Made by a program: the position numbers and the translations under genes. This document shows positions 43,075 through 52,710 of a DNA stretch of 64,000 nt, piece after piece. Every line of letters starts with the position of its first letter. Position 1 is the first letter of the stretch. The notes under the pieces were generated by a model, which searched no databases, had not been told where the DNA came from, and saw only the letters and a program-made list of their open reading frames with translations. This DNA is from Burkholderia paludis (GTDB lineage: Bacteria; Pseudomonadota; Gammaproteobacteria; Burkholderiales; Burkholderiaceae), in assembly GCF_000732615.1 (NCBI RefSeq), contig NZ_JPGL01000027.1, positions 1 through 64,000 on the forward strand, written 5' to 3'.

Positions 43075-46000
43075 TTAGTGGTGCGTCTCGACCTGCTGCA
43101 TCGGGGCCGTATCGACCGGCGGCAGCGCCTTGCGTTCACGCGGCACGCGGGCCGGACGCGGGATCTGCGACGCGGCTTCCTGCGCGGCGGCGAACTTGCC
43201 TGCATCCGTGTTCACCCACACGAGACCGGCCTGCTCCAGCACGACATCCAGGCTCGCCGAAGCGGGCGCGGCGGCCTGCTGCACGGGGGCCGGTGCCGCG
43301 ATGGCCTCGACCGGTGCGGCGGCGATCGGCGCAGCTTCGACCGGTGCCGGCTCGGCAGCCGCCGGCGCGGCTTCGGCCGTCACAGCCGGCGCGGCCTGCT
43401 CGACGGGCGCGGACTGCGGTGCTTCGACCGCTGCCGGCACTTCGAACGCGTCGGTCGGCGACACGGCGACCGGAGCCGGACCGGCCTCCGCCTCGACGGC
43501 CGGTGCGACCGGTGCGGGTTCAGCTGCGTGAGCGGCAACGGCCGGCTCGACCGGTGCTGCCTCAACCTGGGCCGGTGCCGGTTGCGGCTCGACTGCAGCC
43601 GGCGCCACCGGTTCGGCATGGTGCTCGACCGCTGCCTCGGCGGCGACGGTGCCTGCCGCGGCCACGGCCGCGACGACTGCCGGTGCGGCCGCATGGGTCG
43701 GTTCGGCAGCAGCCGGTGCCGCAGGCGTCACGTCTTGCACGATGCCTTCGCCATCGGCGCCTTGCTCGGCGTGGTCGACGACTGCGCCGTCTTCCTCGCG
43801 CTCGCGGCGACCACCGCGGCGACCGCGGCGGCGGCGGCGACGTTCCTCGCCGTCACGTGCGCTGGCTTCCGCATCGGCTGCCAGCTCCGCGCCGGGCAGC
43901 GCTTCCGCGACGGCCTGGTCGGTTTCCGGTTCCGGATGGTTCTCGCCGCGGGTGACGGTCTCGAGCGTGGCCGCATGCTGGGTCGGCTTGCGGCGCTCGC
44001 GCCGCTCGCCGCGTTCCTGACGCTCGCCACGGCTGGCTGCTTCGACGCCTTCCGGCTGCTCGACGCGCTCGCGCGGTTCACGGTTCTCGCGCGGTTCACG
44101 GCCTTCGCGCGGCTCACGGCCTTCACGCGGCTCACGGCCTTCACGCGGCTCACGGCCTTCACGCGGCTCGCGCGGTTCGCGACCTTCGCGTTGGCCGCGA
44201 CCTTCGCGACCCTCACGGCCTTCGCGGGGCTCGCGACCCTCACGCAGCTCACGACCCTCGCGCGGCTCGCGGCCTTCACGCGGTTCCTTGCCTTCGCGCT
44301 CCGGGCGTTGCGGCTGGCCACGGCCTGCCGCAACCTGGTCGCGACCGCCTTGAGCCTGCTGGGCGCCGCCGCGACGGTTGCGGTTGCGATCGCCGCCGCG
44401 TTCACCGCGTTGCTCGGCCTTCTCGGTGCGTTCGCCGCGGGCGGGGCGGGCTGCCTGCTCCTTCGCCGGTGCAGCTGCAACCGGCGCGGGCGCCGGAGCC
44501 GGCGACGCGCCGAACAGGCCCTTCAGCCATCCGAAGAAGCCGCCGCTTGCCGGTGCGACGGGCGCGGGGGCCGGTGCGGCAACGGGCTCGACCGGGCGCT
44601 GCGGCGCCGCGCTCGGCGCCGGACGTTCCGGCGTGATGCCCTTGACCGCGGCTTCCTGCTTCGGCTTCACTTCCGCTGCGCGCTTGCTGTAGCCGGTTTC
44701 CGACTCGAGTTCGCGAGCCGCTTCCTCGGCCATCTTCCAGGACGCGCGCGGATCGTCGAGACGCGCGTCGTCGTGGCGCAGGCGCTCGAGCTTGTAGTGC
44801 GGCGTATCGAGGTGCTTGTTCGGGATCAGCACGATCCCGACCTTGAAGCGCGACTCGATCTTGTTGATTTCCTGACGCTTTTCGTTGAGCAGGAAGGCGG
44901 TCACCTCGACCGGCACCTGGCAGTGGATCGCCGCGGTGTTTTCCTTCATCGCTTCTTCCTGAATGATCCGCAGGACCTGCAGCGCGGACGATTCGGTATC
45001 GCGGATGTGGCCGGTGCCGTTACAGCGCGGGCAGGTCACGTGGCTGCCTTCCGACAGCGCCGGACGCAGGCGCTGGCGCGACAGTTCCATCAGGCCGAAA
45101 CGGGAGATCTTGCCCATCTGGACGCGCGCGCGGTCATGCTTGAGCGCGTCTTTCAGGCGCTGCTCGACCTCGCGCTGGCTCTTCGCCGATTCCATGTCGA
45201 TGAAATCGATCACGATCAGGCCGCCGAGGTCGCGCAGACGGAGCTGGCGGGCGACTTCGTCGGCCGCCTCGAGGTTCGTGCGGGTCGCCGTTTCCTCGAT
45301 GTCCGCGCCCTTGGTCGCGCGCGCCGAGTTCACGTCGATCGCGACCAGCGCTTCGGTGTGGTCGATCACGATCGCGCCGCCCGACGGCAGCGGCACCGTG
45401 CGCGAGTAAGCGGTCTCGATCTGGTGTTCGATCTGGAAGCGGGAGAAGAGCGGCACGTCGTCGTGGTAGCGCTTCACCTTCGACACGTTGTCCGGCATCA
45501 CGATGTCCATGAACGCACGTGCCTGATCGTAGATCTCGGTCGTGTCGATCAGGATTTCGCCGATATCCGGCTGGAAATAGTCCCGGATCGCGCGGATCAC
45601 GAGGCTCGATTCCAGATAGATCAGCATCGGCTGGCCGGCGTTGCCGCTTTGCGACGCCGCTTCGATCGCGCGCCACAGCTGCAGCAGGTAGTTCAGGTCC
45701 CACTGCAGTTCCTCGGCGCTGCGGCCGATGCCGGCGGTACGGGCGATCATGCTCATCCCGTCGGGAATCTGCAGTTGCGCCATCGTTTCGCGCAGTTCCT
45801 GGCGCTCGTCGCCTTCGATCCGGCGCGACACGCCGCCGCCGCGCGGATTGTTCGGCATCAGCACGAGGTAGCGGCCGGCCAGCGAGATGAAGGTGGTGAG
45901 GGCGGCCCCCTTGTTGCCGCGTTCTTCCTTCTCGACCTGGACGATCAGTTCCTGACCTTCGCGCAGGGCATCCTGGATGCGCGCGGAGCGCATGTCGATG

Positions 46001-46242
46001 CCTTCCTTGAAGTACTGGCGGGCGACTTCCTTGAACGGCAGGAAGCCGTGGCGGTCTTCGCCGTAATTGACGAAGCACGCCTCGAGCGACGGCTCGATGC
46101 GGGTGACGACACCTTTGTAGATATTGCCTTTGCGCTGTTCGCGCCCGGCTGTCTCGATGTCGATGTCGATGAGCTTCTGCCCATCGACGATGGCGACGCG
46201 CAGCTCCTCCTGCTGCGTCGCATTGAACAGCATGCGTTTCAT
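43075..46242 (-). CDS. rne: Ribonuclease E
   Basis: A 1055-residue endoribonuclease. The catalytic half (about 1-520) starts [20 protein letters not shown] and has the S1 domain (about 36-120), the DNase-I-like site with [13 protein letters not shown] and IDFIDMES, and the zinc-link CPRCNGTGH. The non-catalytic half contains an amphipathic [12 protein letters not shown] (about 568-579), a likely membrane-binding helix, an array of PREGRE repeats (about 650-724), an arginine-rich [13 protein letters not shown] and an Ala/Pro/Glu-rich tail. Start 46242 is chosen over an upstream frame by family N-terminus. It is preceded by a 700-base leader, in which autoregulation is plausible. Confidence 0.96.
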   Translation of the reverse strand: MKRMLFNATQQEELRVAIVDGQKLIDIDIETAGREQRKGNIYKGVVTRIEPSLEACFVNYGEDRHGFLPFKEVARQYFKEGIDMRSARIQDALREGQELIVQVEKEERGNKGAALTTFISLAGRYLVLMPNNPRGGGVSRRIEGDERQELRETMAQLQIPDGMSMIARTAGIGRSAEELQWDLNYLLQLWRAIEAASQSGNAGQPMLIYLESSLVIRAIRDYFQPDIGEILIDTTEIYDQARAFMDIVMPDNVSKVKRYHDDVPLFSRFQIEHQIETAYSRTVPLPSGGAIVIDHTEALVAIDVNSARATKGADIEETATRTNLEAADEVARQLRLRDLGGLIVIDFIDMESAKSQREVEQRLKDALKHDRARVQMGKISRFGLMELSRQRLRPALSEGSHVTCPRCNGTGHIRDTESSALQVLRIIQEEAMKENTAAIHCQVPVEVTAFLLNEKRQEINKIESRFKVGIVLIPNKHLDTPHYKLERLRHDDARLDDPRASWKMAEEAARELESETGYSKRAAEVKPKQEAAVKGITPERPAPSAAPQRPVEPVAAPAPAPVAPASGGFFGWLKGLFGASPAPAPAPVAAAPAKEQAARPARGERTEKAEQRGERGGDRNRNRRGGAQQAQGGRDQVAAGRGQPQRPEREGKEPREGREPREGRELREGREPREGREGREGRGQREGREPREPREGREPREGREPREGREPREGREPRENREPRERVEQPEGVEAASRGERQERGERRERRKPTQHAATLETVTRGENHPEPETDQAVAEALPGAELAADAEASARDGEERRRRRRGRRGGRREREEDGAVVDHAEQGADGEGIVQDVTPAAPAAAEPTHAAAPAVVAAVAAAGTVAAEAAVEHHAEPVAPAAVEPQPAPAQVEAAPVEPAVAAHAAEPAPVAPAVEAEAGPAPVAVSPTDAFEVPAAVEAPQSAPVEQAAPAVTAEAAPAAAEPAPVEAAPIAAAPVEAIAAPAPVQQAAAPASASLDVVLEQAGLVWVNTDAGKFAAAQEAASQIPRPARVPRERKALPPVDTAPMQQVETHH
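44071..44295. repeat. 18-bp minisatellite coding PREGRE in rne
   Basis: Imperfect tandem units of 18 bases encode Pro-Arg-Glu-Gly-Arg-Glu and variants. The array is in frame, so copy changes would lengthen or shorten the RNA-binding C-terminal half of RNase E without frameshift. Confidence 0.85.
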
Positions 46243-46966
46243 AACGGCTCCAGGCGGCTCTGTCGGCGGCGCCTCGCGGGTGTCAGTCACGAGGGCGGGA
46301 ACGACGGCAGGCCGCACCTTGTTGTGTTGTCACGAGCACGCTGGAGCGGGAAGGATGGCGGGGAGAATTGCCTGAAGAGGCGCTTGGGCCCGATAGACGG
46401 GGCCGGCGGCCATAGGGCACCTGCGAACACGGCTTCAAAGCACGGCGTCCACACACCGCACGCTGTCAAAGCGCGCTAAGCCTGAGGCCGGGCACTGCCG
46501 CGGGGCGCGTCGTCATGCGTCGCGCGTGCCCACGGGCGGCAGATGCTGCGGCTTGGGCCGCAGCGGGGAGTATCGAATCCAGCCCGACTTTCCCGCCTGG
46601 GGTGTACTTCCCTGGTTTGACGTCGCCAGGCCCCGCACGCTTCGCGGGGCCAAATCGGGCGCAACGCCGTAATTTTCGCAACCGGCAGCCTGCGCGGACG
46701 CACTTCGCGCCGTCGGGCTGCCGATCAAATTCTTTTCAACCAACTTTCCGTTACCGCGGCGCCTTGCCGACCGAATCCGCCTGTGGGCGCGATCCTTGCC
46801 GACGGGCGGCGCCGTGCGTGCAACTTGCTGCTTCTCTTTGATCAGGGGTGAGCAGCAGCCCCCCGGCGCAAGTAAAATGACGGTTTGCGCTTGCGCCTTG
46901 CCCGGTCAGTCCGGGCCGGCCGATAAGGCCGCCCGCAACGTCAGGCTGGGCAAAATTATATTCAGT
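46243..46966. promoter_or_regulatory. Long divergent leader region of rne and rluC
   Basis: 724 bases without a supportable gene. Two strong hairpins are visible: GCTGCGGC / GCCGCAGC with a TTGG loop (46545-46552, 46557-46564) and GGCCCCGC / GCGGGGCC with a 7-base loop (46629-46636, 46644-46651). The same position in enteric bacteria holds a structured leader through which RNase E limits its own mRNA. Confidence 0.6.
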
Positions 46967-47971
46967 ATGAACGAGTTAGGCAAAATATCCCAGAATTCGG
47001 TCGCAAGCGGCCAGGTCTCGATGCTCGAGATCGACGAAAGTTCGGCCGGTCAGCGGATCGACAACTTCCTGTTGCGCGTCTGTAAAGGCGTGCCGAAAAG
47101 CCATATTTACCGGATCCTGCGCAGCGGCGAAGTGCGCGTCAACAAGGGCCGGGTCGATGCGCAGTACCGGCTCGCGTTCGGCGACATCGTCCGCGTACCG
47201 CCCGTCCGGGTGGCCGCGGCCGACCTCGCGCGCGCCGATGCGCCCATCGTGCCGCCCGCGCATTTCGACGTGCTGTTCGAGGACGACGCGATGCTCGTCA
47301 TCAACAAGCCGGCCGGCGTCGCCGTGCACGGCGGCAGCGGCGTCGCGTTCGGCGTGATCGAGCAGATGCGCCAGGCGCGCCCGCGCGCGAAATTCCTCGA
47401 ACTCGTGCACCGGCTCGACCGCGAGACGTCCGGGATCCTGATGCTCGCGAAGAAGCGCACGGCGCTCGTCGGCCTGCACGAGCAGATCCGCGAGAACCGG
47501 ATGGACAAGCGCTATTTCGCGTGCGTGCACGGCGAGTGGCAGTCGGACTGGGGGCGCCGCCGCGCGGTGAAGGCGCCGCTGTTCAAGTATTCGACCCCGG
47601 AAGGCGAGCGCCGCGTGCGCGTGCAGGACGACGGCCTGCCGTCGCACACGGTTTTCAACCTTGTCGAGTGCTGGCCCGAGTACGCGCTCGTCGAGGCGGA
47701 ACTCAAAACGGGTCGGACCCATCAGATCCGTGTGCACCTCGCGCATCTCGGCCTGCCGATCGTCGGCGACGCCAAGTACGGCGATTTCGCACTGAACAAG
47801 GCGCTGGCCCGCGCGAACGCGCAGCCGTCGCTGAAACGGATGTTCCTGCATGCGCACCGGTTGCAGCTCGCCCATCCGCTGACGGGCGAGGCACTGCGAT
47901 TCGACGCACCGTTGCCGGATGACTGCCGGCGCTTTCTCGACCAACTCCGCGCATTGCGCGATACCGCCTGA
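46967..47971 (+). CDS. rluC: 23S rRNA pseudouridine synthase RluC
   Basis: A 334-residue enzyme that isomerises U955, U2504 and U2580 in E. coli 23S rRNA. N-terminal S4 domain (about 27-90), then the catalytic domain with the Asp in HRLDRETSG (D151) and the C-terminal ELKTGRTHQIRVHLAHLG. The ATG at 46967 lacks a clear ribosome site and a TATATT lies only 4 bases upstream, so the start could be downstream at 47021 (MLEIDESSAGQR). Divergent from rne, as in E. coli. Confidence 0.93.
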   Translation: MNELGKISQNSVASGQVSMLEIDESSAGQRIDNFLLRVCKGVPKSHIYRILRSGEVRVNKGRVDAQYRLAFGDIVRVPPVRVAAADLARADAPIVPPAHFDVLFEDDAMLVINKPAGVAVHGGSGVAFGVIEQMRQARPRAKFLELVHRLDRETSGILMLAKKRTALVGLHEQIRENRMDKRYFACVHGEWQSDWGRRRAVKAPLFKYSTPEGERRVRVQDDGLPSHTVFNLVECWPEYALVEAELKTGRTHQIRVHLAHLGLPIVGDAKYGDFALNKALARANAQPSLKRMFLHAHRLQLAHPLTGEALRFDAPLPDDCRRFLDQLRALRDTA

Positions 47972-47976
47972 ACCGC

Positions 47977-48636
47977 ATGGCCCGACAGCAATTTGACCTG
48001 ATCGTCTTCGACTGGGACGGCACGCTGATGGATTCGACTGCGCATATCGCGCACAGCATCCAGGCGGCGTGTCGCGACCTCGGTCTGCCCAAACCCTCCG
48101 ACGAATCGGCGCGCTACGTGATCGGCCTCGGCCTGCGCGATGCGCTGCAGATTACGGCTCCGACCCTCGATCCGTCCGACTATCCGCGGCTGGCCGAACG
48201 CTACCGCTACCACTATCTGCTCGACGACCAGCGCATCGAGCTGTTCGCCGGCGTGCGCGAACTGCTCGCGGAGTTGCGCGATACGGGCTACCTGCTCGCG
48301 GTCGCCACCGGGAAGGGGCGCGTCGGGCTGAACCGCGTGCTCGACCAGTCGAAGCTGACGAGCGTGTTCGATGCGACGCGCTGCGCGGACGAAACGTTCT
48401 CGAAGCCCCATCCGGCGATGCTGCACGAACTGACCCGCGAACTGGGGCAGGATCTGTCGCGCACCGTGATGATCGGCGATACGACGCACGACCTGCAGAT
48501 GGCCGCGAGTGCCGGGGCGGCCGGCGTCGGCGTCGCGTACGGCGCGCACACGGCCGATGCGCTGGCCGCGCTGGCGCCGCGCTTCGTTGCGCCGGACGTG
48601 GCCGCGCTGGGCGAGTGGCTGCGGGAGCACGCATGA
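47977..48636 (+). CDS. HAD-family phosphatase, Gph-like
   Basis: A 219-residue HAD-IA hydrolase. Motif I is FDWDGTLMDST, motif II VATGKGR, motif III KPHPAML and motif IV MIGDTTHDLQMA. It resembles phosphoglycolate phosphatase and the Rhodobacter cbbY-like enzymes; substrate unproven. It starts 6 bases after rluC and its stop codon overlaps the Rieske protein start (ATGA), so the four genes rluC-gph-Rieske-S49 protease form one operon. Confidence 0.88.
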   Translation: MARQQFDLIVFDWDGTLMDSTAHIAHSIQAACRDLGLPKPSDESARYVIGLGLRDALQITAPTLDPSDYPRLAERYRYHYLLDDQRIELFAGVRELLAELRDTGYLLAVATGKGRVGLNRVLDQSKLTSVFDATRCADETFSKPHPAMLHELTRELGQDLSRTVMIGDTTHDLQMAASAGAAGVGVAYGAHTADALAALAPRFVAPDVAALGEWLREHA

Positions 48637-49031
48637 GCACGGCGAACGCCACGCCCGCCGTGCGCGTGTGCGCATCGGACGCGCTGGCCGACGGCGGCGC
48701 CGGCGTACGGGTCGAGGCGACGCTGCGCGGCGAGCAGGCCGTCGTGTTCTTCGTGCGTTACGACGGCCGCGCATACGGTTACCTGAACCGTTGCGCGCAC
48801 GTGCCGATGGAGCTCGACTGGGCCGAAGGGCAGTTCTTCGAGTCGTCGGGCCTTTACCTGATGTGCGCGACGCACGGTGCAATCTACGAGCCGAATACCG
48901 GCAAGTGCGTCGGCGGCCCGTGCCGGGGCGGCCGGCTGCGGCCGGTCGAGGTCGACGAGCGCGACACGTCCGACGGGCGTGCGGTATTCTGGGTGCCCGA
49001 CGCCGACCTGCGTCCCGCTACGACCGATTAA
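48633..49031 (+). CDS. Rieske [2Fe-2S] protein
   Basis: A 132-residue single-domain Rieske ferredoxin-type protein. The cluster ligands are in CAHVPMELD (C-x-H) and CATHGAIY (C-x2-H). No membrane anchor is seen, so it is soluble and could transfer electrons to a dioxygenase or reductase that is not present here. Cotranslated with the HAD gene. Confidence 0.85.
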   Translation: MSTANATPAVRVCASDALADGGAGVRVEATLRGEQAVVFFVRYDGRAYGYLNRCAHVPMELDWAEGQFFESSGLYLMCATHGAIYEPNTGKCVGGPCRGGRLRPVEVDERDTSDGRAVFWVPDADLRPATTD

Positions 49032-49043
49032 CGACGACTCCGC

Positions 49044-50036
49044 ATGGCCGACCAACCGAATTCTCCCGATTCCGTCTCCCGTCCCGACAACCGTGAACCG
49101 AACTGGGAGCGCGCCGCGCTCGAGCGGATCGCGCTTGCGGCCGTGAAGGAGCAGCGTGCGGCGCGGCGCTGGAAGATCTTCTTCCGCTTTGCATTCCTCG
49201 GCGTGTTCGTGCTGTTCGCATTTGCGCTGATCGATTTCTCGAGCGATTCGAAGTTTGCGTCGAGCGGGCGGCATACGGCGCTCGTGACGATCGACGGCGA
49301 GATCGCGGCCGGCGTCAATGCGAACGCCGACGACATCAACACCGCGCTCGACGCCGCCTTCGACGACGACGGCACGGCCGGCGTCGTGCTGCGGATCAAC
49401 AGCCCGGGCGGCAGCCCGGTGCAGGCCGGGATGGTCTACGACGAGATCCGGCGGCTGCGCGCGAAGCACCCGGACAAGCCGCTGTATGTCGTCGTGACCG
49501 ACATGTGCGCGTCGGGCGGCTATTACATCGCGGCCGCGGCCGACAAGATCTTCGTCGACAAGGCGAGCATCGTCGGGTCGATCGGCGTGCTGATGGACGG
49601 TTTCGGTTTCACCGGGCTGATGGGCAAGCTCGGCGTCGAGCGGCGCCTGCATACGTCGGGCGAAAACAAGGGCTTCTATGATCCGTTCTCGCCGGAGACG
49701 GCGAAGATGGACGCGCATGCGCAGGCGTTGCTCGACCAGGTGCACGCGCAGTTCATCAAGGCCGTGAAGGATGGCCGCGGCAAACGGCTGCACGAGACGC
49801 CCGACATGTTCTCAGGCCTGTTCTGGACCGGCGAGAAGAGCGTTGAACTCGGGCTCGCCGACGGCTACGGCACGACCGACACCGTCGCGCGCGACGTGCT
49901 GAAGGCGCCCGATCTCGTCGACTACACGGTGAAGGAAAGCCTGACGAACCGTGTCGCGCGCAAGTTCGGCGCGGCCGTCGGCGGCGCCGCGATGAAGGCG
50001 CTGACGGCCGGCGGCGCGTCGGTCAGCCTGCGCTGA
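49044..50036 (+). CDS. sppA: S49 family signal peptide peptidase, SppA-like
   Basis: A 330-residue membrane protease degrading cleaved signal peptides. One N-terminal membrane helix (about 47-67) follows a 45-residue cytoplasmic lead. The catalytic Ser lies in MCASGGYYIAAAADKI and the partner Lys in TSGENKGFYDP. The short single-domain form matches SppA36K/SohB rather than the double-length E. coli SppA (618). Confidence 0.9.
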   Translation: MADQPNSPDSVSRPDNREPNWERAALERIALAAVKEQRAARRWKIFFRFAFLGVFVLFAFALIDFSSDSKFASSGRHTALVTIDGEIAAGVNANADDINTALDAAFDDDGTAGVVLRINSPGGSPVQAGMVYDEIRRLRAKHPDKPLYVVVTDMCASGGYYIAAAADKIFVDKASIVGSIGVLMDGFGFTGLMGKLGVERRLHTSGENKGFYDPFSPETAKMDAHAQALLDQVHAQFIKAVKDGRGKRLHETPDMFSGLFWTGEKSVELGLADGYGTTDTVARDVLKAPDLVDYTVKESLTNRVARKFGAAVGGAAMKALTAGGASVSLR

Positions 50037-50044
50037 CCGGCAAT

Positions 50045-50067
50045 CGGCGGGCCGTGGCAACCCGCCG
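50045..50067. terminator. Possible hairpin between S49 protease and methyltransferase genes
   Basis: A 7-bp inverted repeat CGGCGGG / CCCGCCG lies between convergent stop codons. No T-run follows. Confidence 0.3.
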
Positions 50068-50087
50068 GCCAGCCGCTGCCGGCTGCT

Positions 50088-50810
50088 TCAGTTGGCGAGC
50101 AGCAGGAAGATCGCGGGGCGCTTGTGCAGATTCGGGGCGGGCGCCTTTTTCCAGTCCGCGACGGTGCGGCTCGCGATCGTCTCGGTCGCGAGGGTCAGGT
50201 CCGCGGCGACGCAGATTTGCGTCGACGGCGCGCAAGTCGCAACGAGCGTGTCGAGCATCGCCTGATTGCGATACGGCGTTTCGATGAAAATCTGCGTCTG
50301 ACGGGCCTTGCGCGACATCTGCTCGAGTTCGCGCAGGCGTTTCGCACGCGCGGCCGCATCGACCGGCAGGTACCCGTTGAACGCAAAGCTCTGGCCGTTC
50401 AGGCCCGATGCCATCAGCGCCAGCAGGATCGAACTCGGCCCGACGAGCGGCACGACCTTCACGCCGCGCTCGTGCGCGCGGCGGACCAGCAACGCGCCCG
50501 GGTCGGCGACCGCCGGGCACCCGGCTTCCGAGACGAGGCCGGCGTCCGTGCCGGCCAGCACGGGGGCGAGCAGCCGGTCGATTTCGCCGGCCGGCGTATT
50601 GACGTTCAGTTCGCGGATCTCGATTTCCTGGATCGGGCGTGTCGTGCCGATCTTCTTCAGAAAGGCGCGCGTCGTCTTCGCGTTTTCGCCGACGTAATAG
50701 CCGAGCGTGCCGGCGCGCGCCTGCACGGTAGCGGGCAGCACGGCGGCGAGCATCGATTCGTCGCCTTCGCCCAGCGTGTTCGGAACGAGGTAGAGCGTGC
50801 CGGTCGTCAT
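50088..50810 (-). CDS. SAM-dependent methyltransferase, RsmI/tetrapyrrole methylase family
   Basis: A 240-residue protein with the tetrapyrrole (RsmI-like) methylase fold: TLYLVPNTLGEGD at the start, ETP-type FIETPYRNQAML and VGPSSILLALMASGLNGQSF. It is shorter than RsmI (about 290) and lacks the N-terminal SAM GNLPL-type loop wording, so it is a paralogue of unknown target. Its ATG overlaps the maf stop codon by ATGA. Confidence 0.82.
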   Translation of the reverse strand: MTTGTLYLVPNTLGEGDESMLAAVLPATVQARAGTLGYYVGENAKTTRAFLKKIGTTRPIQEIEIRELNVNTPAGEIDRLLAPVLAGTDAGLVSEAGCPAVADPGALLVRRAHERGVKVVPLVGPSSILLALMASGLNGQSFAFNGYLPVDAAARAKRLRELEQMSRKARQTQIFIETPYRNQAMLDTLVATCAPSTQICVAADLTLATETIASRTVADWKKAPAPNLHKRPAIFLLLAN

Positions 50811-51439
50811 GCGCGGTCTCCTTGGGTGGTGGCAAACAGCGGATATTGCACGGCGCGCAGCATTCGCGTGAGCGCAATCAGCGGCAGGCCGACGAGCGCG
50901 GTCGGGTCGTTCGAGTCGATTGCGTCGAGCAGCGCGATGCCGAGCCCTTCGGATTTCGCGCTGCCGGCGACGTCGTACGGCGTTTCCGCGCGCAGGTACG
51001 CGTCGAGTTCGGCCTCCGGCAGCGAACGGAAGCGCACGCGCGTAACGATGTCCTCGATCTGCGTGTCGCCCGTGCGGCTGTCGTACAGGCAAAGCGCGCT
51101 ATGGAATTCGACTTCGCGGCCCTGCATCGACACGAGTTGCGCGAGCGCGCGCTCGTGCGTGCCGGGCTTGCCGATCTGAAGCCCGTCGAAGGTCGCGACC
51201 TGATCCGACCCGATCACGAGCACGCCGTCCGGCGCGTCGATCGCGCCGGCGACGGCGCGGGCCTTCGCGCCGGCGAGGCGCAGCGCGGTCGCGGCCGGCG
51301 TTTCGCCGTCGTGCGGGGTTTCGTCGAGATCGGGCGACATGACGTCGAAGGGCAGGCCGAGGCGCTCGAGGAGTGCTCGGCGGTAGCGGGAACTGGAGGC
51401 AAGAATCAGCCGCGGCGGGCGGCAAACGGTATCCGGCAT
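50807..51439 (-). CDS. Maf/YceF nucleotide pyrophosphatase
   Basis: A 210-residue Maf-type dNTP/NTP pyrophosphatase. N-terminal LILASSSRYRRALLERLGLP, DLDETPHDGETP and the conserved VIGSDQVATFDGLQIGKPGT are present. The YceF branch prefers m7GTP. It is divergent from yceD, the same order as in E. coli yceF-yceD-rpmF. Confidence 0.92.
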   Translation of the reverse strand: MPDTVCRPPRLILASSSRYRRALLERLGLPFDVMSPDLDETPHDGETPAATALRLAGAKARAVAGAIDAPDGVLVIGSDQVATFDGLQIGKPGTHERALAQLVSMQGREVEFHSALCLYDSRTGDTQIEDIVTRVRFRSLPEAELDAYLRAETPYDVAGSAKSEGLGIALLDAIDSNDPTALVGLPLIALTRMLRAVQYPLFATTQGDRA

Positions 51440-51502
51440 GGTCGGTTGGATCGGTAAGTCGACAGGGGTGGCGCAGCGTTGCGAGGACGCAAGCTTAAGT
51501 GA

Positions 51503-51531
51503 TTGACCGCAAAAGGTAAAACAGGTATGCT
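51503..51531 (+). promoter_or_regulatory. Sigma-70-type promoter of the yceD-rpmF operon
   Basis: TTGACC (51503-51508), 17-base spacer, TATGCT (51526-51531). It would start transcription near 51538, about 127 bases before the yceD ATG. Confidence 0.65.
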
Positions 51532-51664
51532 TTCCCGCTTTTCGTCGGCAGGCTTCCGTTGTGGTGGCGCCTGCCGGGTCTTCGGAAGTAAAGTACGGTA
51601 CGGTAACCCGTACGGGAGCGGCGCCAAGCCGGATCCGCAAGTCAGCCTGTAGGCAGGAGCGCAC

Positions 51665-52303
51665 ATGAACATTTCTTCTGGCAAACCTGCTTCGGCGCCA
51701 CTCGATCCGCGCGCGGTCGACCTGTTCGAGTTCGCCCGCAGCGGGCGGCAGGCGGCAGGGGCGATGCACCTCTCGCAGTTGCCGCGCATGTTGAACGAAG
51801 TGCCGGCGGACGCGCCCGATCGCGACACGGCCTTCACGTGGCAGGCTGAAGGGTTCACCCAGAAGGAGCTGCAGGACGACGGCACCGACGGGCAGCAGCC
51901 GTATCTGCGTCTTGCGGTGCACGGCCATGCATGGCTGACGTGCCAGCGCTGCATGACTCCGTACGACCAGGCGTTCGACATCGACATGACGTATCGGGTC
52001 GTCGCGTCCGAAGAAGAGGCTGAAGAATTTCCGCTCGACGACGATGAAGCCGATGTGATCGTGGGCTCACGCCAGTTCGATCTCGTCGACTTGATCGAAG
52101 AGGAATTGCTGCTTTCGTTGCCGCTCGTGCCCAAGCACGAGGTTTGCCCGGCAGTTCACGAAAGCCTCGTGTCGGGTGCGAGCGGTCCCGCGGAAGAGGC
52201 GGATGAAGAATCCGACGAAGCCGGGGACGAAGGCAAACGGCCGAATCCGTTCGCAGCGCTGGAAGCGTTGAAGAAGGGCGGTGACGGCACCAAGAAACAC
52301 TAA
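51665..52303 (+). CDS. yceD: DUF177 protein YceD
   Basis: A 212-residue protein of the DUF177 family, linked to 23S rRNA accumulation in plants and bacteria. The core has the CxxC (TCQRCMTPYDQAF) and ends FDLVDLIEEELLLSLPLVPKHE; a charged, acidic C-terminal tail (EEADEESDEAGDEGKR) is present. It is first in the rpmF operon, after a promoter at 51503. Confidence 0.9.
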   Translation: MNISSGKPASAPLDPRAVDLFEFARSGRQAAGAMHLSQLPRMLNEVPADAPDRDTAFTWQAEGFTQKELQDDGTDGQQPYLRLAVHGHAWLTCQRCMTPYDQAFDIDMTYRVVASEEEAEEFPLDDDEADVIVGSRQFDLVDLIEEELLLSLPLVPKHEVCPAVHESLVSGASGPAEEADEESDEAGDEGKRPNPFAALEALKKGGDGTKKH

Positions 52304-52347
52304 GCAGTTGTGGCGCGGGAAGGCGTAAGGGCTTTGGGCCAGGGTAG

Positions 52348-52376
52348 TTAAGCGCCGGATCGGGCTGTGTTAGAAT
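52348..52376 (+). promoter_or_regulatory. Possible internal promoter for rpmF
   Basis: TTAAGC (52348-52353), a 17-base spacer, and TAGAAT (52371-52376), 26 bases before the rpmF start codon. Confidence 0.4.
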
Positions 52377-52401
52377 CCGGAAAATTATTTAGGAGTTAGT
52401 C

Positions 52402-52581
52402 ATGGCAGTCCAGCAAAACAAGAAGTCGCCGTCGAAGCGCGGCATGCATCGTTCGCACGATTTCCTGACGGCAGCGCCGCTGGCAGTCGAGCCGAGCACG
52501 GGTGAAGTGCATCTGCGTCACCACGTCAGCCCGAACGGCTACTATCGCGGCAAGAAAGTCGTCAAGACGAAGAACGACTAA
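52402..52581 (+). CDS. rpmF: 50S ribosomal protein L32
   Basis: A 59-residue protein starting [20 protein letters not shown], the standard L32 beginning, and ending in a lysine-rich [13 protein letters not shown]. The E. coli zinc-type cysteines are absent, consistent with the cysteine-free form common in this class. A strong AGGAG ribosome site (52391-52395) precedes the ATG. Confidence 0.97.
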
Positions 52582-52657
52582 GCGTCAAGTCACGCGTTGC
52601 GCGCTACGCTCGCCGTTCGCGTGACAACTGGTTCGCTTGACACTTTCCTGGCGCAAC

Positions 52658-52687
52658 AAAAAGGCGGCATTCAACTGCCGCTTTTTT
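52658..52687 (+). terminator. Terminator after rpmF
   Basis: Stem GCGGCA / TGCCGC with a TTCAAC loop, A5 before it and T6 after it. An 8-bp inverted repeat (52589-52596, 52618-52625) precedes it. Despite this, plsX follows 24 bases later, so partial readthrough or a separate promoter is expected. Confidence 0.75.
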
Positions 52688-52710
52688 GTGCCTGAAATTC
52701 GTCGCATTCC

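Noticed and set aside
42982..46479. A 1165-codon open frame on the plus strand antisense to rne
   Set aside because: It is the complement of a true, motif-rich gene; its sequence is a low-complexity string from GC-rich third positions and has no family features.
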